Below, piece by piece: positions 50,215 through 60,569 of a DNA stretch of 64,000 nt. The first letter of the stretch is position 1, and the number at the start of each line of letters is the position of its first letter. The notes beneath the pieces are model-generated. The model did not search any database, was not told where the DNA came from, and saw nothing but the letters and a program-made list of their open reading frames with translations. The position numbers were made by a program, and so were the translations under genes. The stretch is from Zea mays (lineage: Eukaryota > Streptophyta > Magnoliopsida > Poales > Poaceae), in contig NC_050099.1 of assembly GCF_902167145.1 (NCBI RefSeq), positions 9,562,434 to 9,626,433 on the forward strand, in the 5' to 3' direction.

Positions 50215-52894
50215 TGTGATACCCCAATTTTCTAAAAAGAAGTTAAACTTTTTTTTCTCTTTTCTTCGATGTTCTGTGGCATTGGGGTTTGGTGTTTTAG
50301 GAGGCATTCTTTAGAAAACAGTAGATCTTTTGGCATTTTTTCCGCTGGGGTCAGGAGCTCAATGGGGAGAGCGAGTTTGGTCCATTGATCTCGATCCGGT
50401 GGATGGGAGCCCCCCTCTCCTCCAAAACCCTAGCCGCCCCCTCTCCTTCTCCCCAATTTGGTTGCAGCCGCCCCCTCCCTCTCTTGCTCTCCTCCCCAAT
50501 ATAATGGCAGCCGCCCCCTACCCTCTCCATGTCTCCCTCCTCCCTCTAGATTCCCCCCCACGCAGCAAGGATTGAGAAGAGGAGGAGCACGTTGAATTGA
50601 AGAGGAAGAGAGGATCAAGGAGATATTCTTCCCTATCTCTTCTTGAAGATTTTCTTGGGGAAAACCCTAGGTATGGATGAAATCCTTGTTCCTCCCTGTA
50701 ATTATGTGCTTTTGGAGGTTGTGGATCATGGAGATTAAAGGATTAGAGGTTGGATTAGATGTGGGGTTAGGTTTTGATCTCAAATTTAGTTTTCTGCGGA
50801 ATGGCAGATTCGATAGTTTCTGTTCATACCAGTTTTCCGTGGTCTTAGTGGCCTAAAAAAACGAAAAGTCTACATATGAGTCGTAGATAATTTGTAGATC
50901 TTTCCATTACCGCGAAGAACACCTCAATCGGACATCAGATCAGAAAGTTATTGCAGCTTTATTATAGCAGTTTTTCAGTCTCATAATTCTGTGCAGAATC
51001 TGTTCTATTAAGATTTAGGCAATTTTATCAATAGAATTCAACATTGGGTTTGTAAGAAAAGTTGTAGATAATTTCATAAGCTTTCCAGATTGTTAAAAGG
51101 TGCATTCATATGAATTTTGAAACTCCAATTATGTTTGTTTTACTGTGACTGTTCCTGTTTGCCTGACAAAAATGAGCGGGTCTATTCACTGGTAGGTTTC
51201 ATCAGGTAAATGGCCGAATTGGCTCTTCCAACTATAAAGACTTCTGTAGAGGGATAAAAGTTCTTACTGTCAGTAGAATTTCATGATTTTTGGTTGAGTA
51301 GTTTGTGAGATATCGAATTTTGAAGTTAACTACGTTGTTGTCTGAAACAGATTCAGTCAGTTATCTTGTCAGATGTTTTAGAACTTATAGATGGCAGAAT
51401 TTAATTATCCATTGAATACCGAAGTTATAGGGTATTTTGTGTAGATACTCCTAGATTATTTTTTTGATATCACCACTGTTATAATTTTAAAGATACAAAA
51501 TTAACAAACAGCGCTGCTGCTGTATGGCATGTGGTTCAGGGTGGGAGGCTTAGCACCAGGTCTTGGTTTCAAGTGTATGAGCGATTTGTTGATTGTTGGC
51601 AAATGTTTGTGAAATATTTGTACTAAGTTTTATGCCCGTTAGCAGGTGGCTACACTCCAGATCATGCCTAGTACATTTCTTCTTCTTCGATGAAGGCAAG
51701 TGAATGTAGTGGTGGTTGCTTCCGTTCTGACCTGTTATTTCTATTGCTTACACTCTAATATTCAGAAGTATTGGATTCATTCATAATTGGACTCTATGGT
51801 GATGCTTTACTTGCTTGCATTATACTAATGCTCAATCATATATTGATGATGATTATGATTCGAGTATGACTCATGAGATTAATTCACACCCCTGAAGGTA
51901 GATGAAGTATTATTTGAGGTTGGTATTGTATCTGAAGGTAAATGAAGTATTATTTGAGGTTGGTATTGTTTCTGAAGGTAAATGAAGTATTATTTGAGGT
52001 TGTATTGTATGTGAAGGAAGTGAAGTATATTGATAAATGCAGCATGCCATATACATTGCATGATTCACTTGCATCTGAAGTTGGGTCGTGACCTATGGTC
52101 CGACCGTACCGGTACAACATAGCATCGTACGTTTCCCGAGGAGGGGTACGATGTGGCTTCATACCCTTAGAGGTATGAAGGCAGAGGACATATGCATTGC
52201 ATTCATATGCATTCATTGAAGTGATATTTGCAGATGATGTGGTTTTATACCTTTAGAGGTATGAAGACAGAGTACCTACACTTTGCATTCCTATGCATAC
52301 ATTGAAGTGATATTTGCAGGTTTTGTTGACGCAGAGAAGTGTTATAGAACTTATGGTGGTTGTTCGAGGAAATGAGATGGTATTGGTTATATTGGGACTA
52401 CTGAGTTCTATATCTATAAGTATTTCTGATCTTAATTGTGATTCTTTTAAAATGTTGATTAATTCAATTTGTGGTTTAAATATCTCGTCAAAACAATTCG
52501 CTTGCTGAGATGTTTCATCTCACTCTTGCATTACTCAATGTAGGTGCTTGTTGCCCATCCAGGGATGTGGGAAGTAGCAGCACATCCACCTTCACTCTCA
52601 TAATAACGCTGCTTAGGCGTAGTCATGATTTAATTAGAAGCTTCTTGCCAAAGGATGTTTGTTTCTGACTAGTTATGCGCACTGGTTAATTTAGTTCATG
52701 CCGTTATGGTTGTCTTCCCATTGCTAGCAGATTATTAATGTCGATTATGTTTTCTTATCATGATATCTATTTATACTTTGTTGCTTCCCCGTTTATGCAA
52801 TTTTCAAAGGAGATGCTGCCAAAATTTTATATATGGATATCAGATGTGTAGTTCAGTAGCATTCCGGGGTGTTTGTGGACCTCGGGGTGTTATA
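50215..52894 (+). mobile_element. Solo LTR of the LARD-like family, 2680 bp, in a PME 5' leader
   Basis: It starts TGTGATACCCC and ends GGGTGTTATA (the last bases are CA in relatives). The target duplication GAAGA is at 50210-50214 and 52895-52899. The empty site GCGAAGACGTGCAC is seen at the other PME copies (for example 34144). Orientation is plus, opposite to the other LTRs of this family here and the same as the PME. It contains three units of an about 40 bp repeat (51895-52015). Confidence 0.92.
51895..52015. repeat. About 40 bp tandem repeat inside the solo LTR
   Basis: Three units of CTGAAGGTAAATGAAGTATTATTTGAGGTTGGTATTGT. The sibling LTR at 54177 also has three (about 55060-55178); those at 37399 and 41671 have about two. 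Confidence 0.8.
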
Positions 52895-52984
52895 GAAGAC
52901 GCGCACAAAGATAAGTGTGTAAGGTTAGGAGCTAGTGTACCATCACATCAGATCAGATCGATCGCTCGCTGGAGCTTATAGGGG

Positions 52985-54176
52985 ATGGTAGGCGACGTGA
53001 GGAGGTGCGGCCTAGGCCTGGCCATGGCGGTGGCCTTGATGCTCGCTGCGCTGGTTGTCATTGCAAGCGGCGGCATGGAGACGAGGCAGAAGCTGCCTAC
53101 TTGTAGTGGCAACGACGACCACCACTCAGCCATTCTTAGCCGCCTGTCCAACATAATTTATCCGCCGGGGAGCTGGCCTGCGCACGCTGATGCTGTCGTG
53201 GTGTAGCGGTGCGGCGGCGTCGCTGCTCCGCCGCCTTGCTACACTAGCATCTAGGTAGCCCTGGATGACACACCACAAGAAGCCGAGGAGGACAAGTCAA
53301 CATAACAAGAAGGAACGTGATGCTGATCGACGATGGGGTCGGTGCCACCATCATCATAGGGAACAAGAGCAATGCAACTGGCGTCCCCATGAACATGAAG
53401 GCGATAGTGATTGGGTAACTCTAGCGATCAATATTTCACTGCAGTTGAGTTGTCATGCAAGCATACTGTAAATCAAAACTATTAATTTGTTGTTGTTGCT
53501 GCAGTTGCCTTGGGTCACGGCTTCATGGCATAGAACCTGACAATCAGAAACATGGTAGGGCCAGAAAGGAGGTAGGACGTGGCGCTAAGGTCAAATTCGA
53601 ACAAGTCGGTCGTCTACCGGTGCAGCATGGAAGGTCATGAGGACACCTTGTACGCGGAGAACGGGATCCAGTTCTACCTGCAGACCTTGATCTGGGGCAC
53701 TATGGACTTAATTTGTGTTTAGCAATGCCCAGGACATGTTCCAGAGCTGCCCGCTGCTTGTGCGCCGCCCACCGAATGGCAAGCACAATGTGCTGACGGC
53801 GTAGGGCTGCAACAATGCCAGCCGCGAGTCCGACTTCTCGTTCCACATGCGCACCATAGAAGCAGCGCCGGGCGTGGACCTCGACGGTATGGAGACCTAC
53901 CTTGGCAGCCCCTATAGGAACTTCTCCCACGTCGCCTTCATCAAGAAGTCTCTCAGTCGCGTGGTCAACCCCAATGGCTGGGTAGCGTGGAACAAGAACA
54001 TGGTCGTCGAGGATACCACGCGGAATGTCGTCTACCAAGAATACGGTAGTGACAGCGCCGTTGCCAACACGTCTAGCCACGTCAAGTGACTGGGCTTCCA
54101 CGTCCTAAACGCAGCCGCCGAGGCGGCCGCGTACATGGCGGACACGTTCATCAACGCGTGCAAGTGGGTCCCTGAG
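52985..54176 (+). pseudogene. Pectin methylesterase pseudogene 4 (Ga1-like), heavily damaged and truncated
   Basis: Starts MVGDVRRCGLGLAMAVALML with a signal peptide. Lesions in order: K-to-TAG in the VVV-RCGG block (53204-53206), two Gln-to-TAG changes in the ACTAGCATCTAGGTAG stretch, a 40 bp deletion removing the GIYDET motif, and a ruined splice donor (GTGAGT to TTGGGT at about 53410). Further on are the shared TAG after the GFMA block (53531-53533), the QAVAL stop and the DFVFG 4 bp insertion shared with pseudogene 2, and the catalytic Arg changed to Ser (YLGSPY). An LTR cuts off the last codons at 54177. A solo LTR separates it from its promoter. Confidence 0.88.
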
Positions 54177-55059
54177 TGTAACACCCCGAGGTCCACAAAC
54201 ACCCCGGAATGCTACTGAACTACACATCTGACATCCATATATAAAATTTCGGCAACATCTCCTTTGAAAATTGCATAAATGGGGAACCAACAAAGTATAA
54301 AAAGATATCATGATAAGAAAACATAATCGACATTAATAATCTGCTAGCAATGGGAAGACAACCATAACAGCATGAACTAAATTAACCAGTGCGCACAACT
54401 AGTCAGAAACAAACATCCTTTGGCAAGAAGCTTCTAATTAAATCATGACTGCGCCTAAGCAGCGTTATTATGAGAGTGAAGGTGGATGTGCTGCTACTTC
54501 CCACATCCCTGGATGAGCAACAAGCACCTACATTGAGTAATGCAAGAGTGAGATGAAACATCTCAGCAAGCGAATTGTTTTGACGAGATATTTAAACCAC
54601 AAATTGAATTAATCAACATTTTAAAAGAATCACAATTAAGATCAGTAATACTTGTAGATATAGAACTCAGTAGTCCCAATATAACCAATACCATCTCATT
54701 TCCTCGAACAACCACCATATGTTCTATAACACTTCTCTGCGTCGACAAAACCTGCAAATATCACTACAATGTATGCATAGGAATGCAAAGTGTAGGTACT
54801 CTGTCTTCATACCTCTGAAGGTATAAAACCACATCATCTGCAAATATCACTTCAACGAATGCATATGAATGCAATGCATATGTCCTCTGCCTTCATACCT
54901 CTAAGGGTATGAAGCCACATCGTACCCCTCCTCGGGCAACGTACGATGCTAAGTTGTACCGGTACGGTCGGACCATAGGTCACGACCCAACTTCAGATGC
55001 AAGTGAATCATGCAATGTATATGGCACGCTGCATTTATCAATATACTTCACTTCCTTCA

Positions 55060-55178
55060 CATACAATACAACCTCAAATAATACTTCATTTGCCTTCAGA
55101 TACAATACCAACCTCAAATAATACTTCATTTACCTTCAGATACAATACCAACCTCAAATAATACTTCATTTACCTTCA
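55060..55178. repeat. About 40 bp tandem repeat in the LTR at 54177
   Basis: Three units of ATACAATACCAACCTCAAATAATACTTCATTTACCTTCAG, the reverse complement of the repeat at 51895-52015. Confidence 0.8.
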
Positions 55179-55404
55179 GGGGTGTGAATTAATCTCATGA
55201 GTCATACTCGAATCACAATCATCATCAATATATGATTGAGCATTAGTATAATGCAAGCAAGTAAAGCATCACCATAGAATCCAATTATGAAAGAATCCAA
55301 TACTTCTGAATATTAGAGTGTAAGCAATAGAAATAAGAGGTCAGAACGGAAGCAACCACCGCTACATTCACTTGCCTTCATCGAAGAAGAAGAAATGTAC
55401 TAGG

Positions 55405-56099
55405 TGTTGGGTACTTGTTCTCAAATGCTATGAATCAAGAACAAGACAACATGAAAATGTTAAATGTCGAACTCCTTCGCCCTTAGAAACGTTATACCCC
55501 TTCGGGTATAACGAATTTCGGACGAAGGTTACGGAAGAAAGGACCTTTGTTAAGTTGACAAATGATTATAACAGAACAGCTAAATAAAATGTGGAAGTAA
55601 TAATACCTGTATAATCATCGATGTATTTCCATTATTAAATTTATAAAAATGTATTACAAATGTACCTTCAGATTGATGAAGAGTAAAGGTACAAAGGTGA
55701 TGCGAAAAAGCGTATGCCAAGTCCGCGTGAACAGTACGGGAGTACTGTTCACCTATTTATAGACTCGGGTCGCAGCCCGTGTAAAATTACATAGATGCCC
55801 TTTACATTTATCAATAACTACAGTAATTCTTTGAGGTCCAATTTGGCTTTTCATCTTTAAGTCGGTTCTTCTTTTCTGTTGTTGTGCCGAAGCCTTTCTG
55901 CACATAGCTTCGTGATCGCCTTATCCTTCGTCTTGATCGTTTTTCATTCCAGGCAAGCTTCGTCTTAACCACGCTCTTGTATATTCGCAACCTGACTCCG
56001 AAGGTGCCTGTTCCGAAGGTGCCTGTTCACATATTACACTTGGAAAATATTATCAAATTATGTTTCTTGAGGACCTTCGGGAGCCGAAGGCCCCCAACA
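55405..56099 (-). repeat. 3' LTR of gag-only element copy 2
   Basis: 695 bp; hairpin at 55490-55513. Confidence 0.95.
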
Positions 56100-56254
56100 G
56101 TAGCCCCTCGTAATATCAATTTATTGTCAAGATAAATTCATATTGCGACATGGACGAAGGCTTTAAGCCGAAGGTCCGAAAAAACACCTTCCTTTTGCTA
56201 GAATAGCAACAGTCATTGACAAGCGGGGCCCTCCAGTTTTCGACATACTGGGTG

Positions 56255-56262
56255 TATAAATA
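56255..56262 (+). promoter_or_regulatory. TATA box for the antisense gene, copy 2
   Basis: TATAAATA, 170 bp before the ATG at 56425 and only 41 bp before an upstream in-frame ATG at 56296. With normal TATA-to-start spacing the upstream ATG would have almost no leader, which favours 56425. Confidence 0.6.
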
Positions 56263-56424
56263 CAAGCTCACCGCGAGTTTATTTGGCACACCCTTTTGCC
56301 ACCTGCTTTTTCTCACCCAGCTATTAGCCTACGCATCCAGCTTTCAGCTTGCGCGCGTCAGCATTTGCTCGGTCTTAGATTTTTAAGCTTTGGTGTCAAG
56401 TCTGGGTTGCCAGCATTCGCGAAA

Positions 56425-59400
56425 ATGTCTGAAGAAAAGATAGTTGCTGGTGCTTCGAAGCTGAGCCTTTCGGAGGAGATGCACCTGGGTTTTCTTGAGT
56501 CAATGTCGAAGACCAATACGGAAAAGATTGTCAAGGAAACTTTGGAGGGTTTATCTGAAGATACTGGCGACAGTGATAGCTATGATGTGGATAGTGGTGG
56601 GGAGGACTCCGAAGATCGCCCGTGGCGACCTAGTCACTCAAACTTCAGAAAATCAACTATAAAGCAGAGTCACCTTGAAAATATGAGGGGGAGATATTTC
56701 CGGGATATATCCATCGCGAGGGCAGATGACGGAGAAAAAACTACGCCGACCCCCGAAGATAATGAGATCGTGATCTTTCGAAGCTTTTTAAAGGCTGGGT
56801 TACGATTCCCTCTAAGCAGGTTTGTGGTAGAAGTTCTGAAAATATATCAAATTTACCTTCATCAACTTACCCCCGAAGCAGTGATAAGATTGGGAATCTT
56901 CGTCTGGGCTGTGAGGAGCCAAGGCCTGGAGCCAAGTGCAAAAAGCTTTTGCAATATACATGAGCTAGTATATGAGACAAAACCCTGGGGTAAGGAGCAG
57001 TATCATAATAATTTTGGTTGCTATAGCTTCGGTGCCCGGTCTGGGTCAAGCTGTCCCGTGCCAACCTTTCGGAAGAGATGGCCCGGGGAATGGATGAAGG
57101 AATGGTTCTACGTGAAGAATGATTTGAAGGTTCGGGAAGATATCAAAGACATCATCATGCGCCCTATCTGGCAGCGCTTCGGACTCCGGAAACCAAAGGT
57201 AGAAATGGACGAAGCAGCTAAAGAATGCCAGAGGGCCTTCGGCGTAGTGTGTTCTTTTATTGGGACCAGGGATTTAATGCAAGAGCACATTGCCTTCAGA
57301 GTGTGGCCACTTGTAGATGACTGGGAAATGCCGAAAGAGACCGTTAAAGAAGCTGACGAGGGTGGATTAATCAGGCTGAAATATACATTCAAGTATGGAG
57401 ATAAGTTTGTTGAACCAGATGATGATTGGCTGAAAAGCATTGAGAATGTAAGTGATGAGTTGCTTGGGGCATATTCGAAGGCCGAAAACACTGCATTATC
57501 AGCGGCTTTCGGAGGCCAAAAAAAGAAGAGACTCAACCGAGTATTTGATGCAATTGGATTTGTCTATCCCGACTACTATTATCCAATGCGAGGTCAAAAG
57601 AGAAAAAATGCTTCTCCTGCAAAGGGCACTGCTTCGACTGCTCCCAGGGAGCCAGCGCCGAAGAGGAAGAAAGTAAAAGTGTCCACACACCCTCCATGCT
57701 GTATTGAGCCGGCCACAGTGCCCGAGTTTATTGGAGAGGCCTCTTCGGCCACCGAAGCCAGAGAACCAACTGCAGCGCCAAAATCCGAAAAAATGGCCGA
57801 AGCACCAGCAATAAGAAAAGAGAAATCTGAAGAAAGAAAAACTCTAGATGTTATAAGTCCGTCGTCAAAAGTTGAGACAGCTAAGAGCCAGAAGGGGCCA
57901 GCAGCGACCCCGAAAAGAAAAAGGATGGTCAACGTGCTGGATGTTTTGGAGACAATTAAATCTTCAAGCACAACTCCAAAGAAAACTGTTGAAGTGTCTA
58001 CTGAAGCCTTTGCTGCCGAAACTTCGAAGCAGCAGTTTGAAACTGAAGCTGGGCCTTCGGAATCCACCAAGATACAACCTTTGAAGGCAAGTTTAGAAAC
58101 TGAAAAAGCAAAAATAGCAGAGCCGATTCTGACTGAGGAAATTGGCACTGCCACCCCCGAAGCATCTTCCAAAATACATGATTATATTGTGCGACATGCT
58201 TCGGGGAAGAAACTATATGAAGAAGAGATTTTTGAAGCCAACCACTATGCCCGAGAACTGAAATATCCGAAGGGGGCCGTAGTGTTCAATGGGACAAACG
58301 AAGATGATTTCTTGTACTGTCTCCCAGAGAATAAAGAATTATCCGTGTGCCGGGAGATGGCTAGAAGCATGGGGTTCCCGAAACTCGAAGCTGGCCTTTG
58401 CGCCATGACGAAAGAGGATCTTGCGGATAGCTTGGCGTACAATAGTCTGAAGGTACAAAAATTGTGAATTTTGAAGTTTATGAATTTTGAATTAGTTTTT
58501 TGCTCTTATGTTAACTTATTCATTCTTTTGAATAGGGCTTGATACTCAACAATGCCTTGAGGGCTCAGAAGAATGCCGAAGATGAGAGCTGCACCATTGC
58601 TCTCAACAACCTTCGAACAGAGGTTATCAGGCTAAGAAACGAAGCCTTGGAGAAAGACAAAATTCTGCTTACATTAGTGGAGAAAATGAAGGAAGACGAA
58701 GCTAACTCTAAAACTCAAGCCGAAGCTTAGAAGCGTGAAATTGAAGATCTTCGTAAACAACTAGCCCAAGCCAAAGAAGAACGCACTCTTGAAGAAACAA
58801 GACGAGAATTAAGCGATCAATGGGCAGATCATTTGGAAGTTAATGTTAAAGAGCTTCGTGCTTCTCAGAGAAGATGCTATGTTACATCCATAGATTGCGT
58901 TAAAAAGATAAAATCCAGCTTTGCCAATGTTGGCGCATTCTCTAGCGAAGAGAATTTCTCAAGGGGCAATCCCGAAGGTCCGATGGAGTGGATCAGTAAC
59001 GAAGCTGAGGCCTTCGAAGAAATCTTGAATAGCCGCGGAGACATATGCGCTTTTTCGGGTGCTAGAGTAATTGCTACTGTTTTGGAGAAGAGAGGTTGTG
59101 AGCATGTAAAATCTTTAGCGCAATTCGAAGCTACTTTGTCCTCCGAAGACATTAAAGACCCCTCAGCCGAAGCAAGCATGATCGGCAGAAATTTTTTTAC
59201 CGATATCTGGGACAACGGCGGCCGAGAAATGGCGCAAGAAATTATTCAAAAGAGTGAAAAAGGCATCCATGATGCTAGAAAAGTAGCGGCGGCTGCCGAA
59301 AAAAGTACAGAGCCCGAGGGGCAAATAGGTATTAATTAGTGATTTTTATTATATTGTAATTTTTGATTCCAGACTTTGTTCATGGTTTGTAATAGTAATA

Positions 59401-59558
59401 TAGCCGTATCTTCTCTTCGCTCAGAACCTGCTGAGGCATCTCCGGGCCCCCACCCGAAGGGGGACGATGAGATTAGAAAAATGGCCGAAGCCATTATGGA
59501 CAAGGTTGTCGACCAGCTACTGAACGAAGCTGCAGAAATAGTTCTTAAAGAGGATTAA
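56425..59558 (+). pseudogene. Antisense three-exon gene with Transposase_28-like region, copy 2 (one stop in exon 2)
   Basis: Exon 1 56425-58452, intron 58453-58535 (AAG|GTACAA...GAATAG|GG), exon 2 58536-59328, intron 59329-59424 (ATAG|GTATTA...GCTCAG|AA), exon 3 59425-59558 ending TAA. Splice phases match and total about 984 codons. The ATG in GCGAAAATGTCTG is preferred. Residues from about 110 (FLKAGLRFPLSRFVVEVLKI, LGIFVWAVRSQGLEPSAKSF) resemble the putative gypsy-type transposon domain PF04195. Then come a basic PKRKKVKV and PKRKRM (nuclear-localisation-like) and a Glu/Lys-rich coiled coil in exon 2. A TAG at 58728-58730 (CAG in copy 1) breaks it. Function unknown; it lies opposite to the retrotransposon sense. 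Confidence 0.75.
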
Positions 59559-60056
59559 ATGCTACTATAAAAACATTTGGAACGTAACGTATGTAATATA
59601 TTGTAACTTTAAATGTAATATATAATCCATGTACAGTTTTAATTCTTTACGATGCATGAAATCTTGCATACATACCATTTTTTGAGCCTTCGGCGAAAAA
59701 ACACATTCCCTTCTTTTCATGCTTCGTGAAGAAAATCTTATATCACAAGAAATTGCATACTTCGCTGGTGAAGATTATCCAAGCTTCGTGAAATATTCTC
59801 CGACGCTATAGAAAGTTTTTTTTGTTGCCTCTCTAATGAAGCTACATTTCTTCTCAACTTGTCTTGTGTTTTAGTACGATTTTCTCTTTTCCAAAATATT
59901 CTCCAAAGATCAAGACTGTACCCCCTTCTTGTTCCACATGCAATATGCTATATGATGCTTATGTTATGCAAAATGATGTGATGATGTTATGTTATGCAAA
60001 ATGACATTTGTGCCACAGATACATATCCCTGTAATAGAGCACACACACTTTTTATA

Positions 60057-60210
60057 TCAGCGTTGACTTTTCGCTGTAAGCCTCCCTTAGGAGCTTCTTC
60101 GCCTTTTACTTTCAGCGGAATCAGCGTTTATTTTTCGCTGTAAGCCTCCCTTAGGAGCTTCTTCGCCTTTTACTTTCGGCGGAATCAGCGCTAACTTTTC
60201 GCTGTAAGCT
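60057..60210. repeat. 64 bp tandem repeat, copy 2
   Basis: Units begin at 60057, 60121 and 60185; the same array as 18811-18964. Confidence 0.85.
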
Positions 60211-60569
60211 CAGAAAACTTACTCTGCGCTCCTTTAGGAACGACTTTTCATTGTTTCGAACAATTTGCACTATGTCCGTTATAAAAAACTTTTGACAATA
60301 CAACGGTCCTTCATGCCACCATGAATTCGTATGCTTCGGCAACTCAAGCCCATGGAGAAAGTGTTACAAGAAACTGAAAAACGATAAAAGACACTTAAAC
60401 TTCCCATAATTGTTCCTTATTAACAAAAAAGTAATACTGAATGTAAAAATGCGAAAAAACTGCTGTTTTGGTAGGATATTTATCAATAAATGTGCTTCGA
60501 CTCTGGCACGGTGCTATTGACTATGCGAGCTTCGGATTCTTCTCTGAAATCCCTCTGGGGGTGAGAGTG

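Noticed and set aside
56296..56424. Start of the antisense protein at the upstream ATG (56296)
   Set aside because: It is only about 40 bp from the TATA box, leaving almost no leader; the ATG at 56425 has better context.
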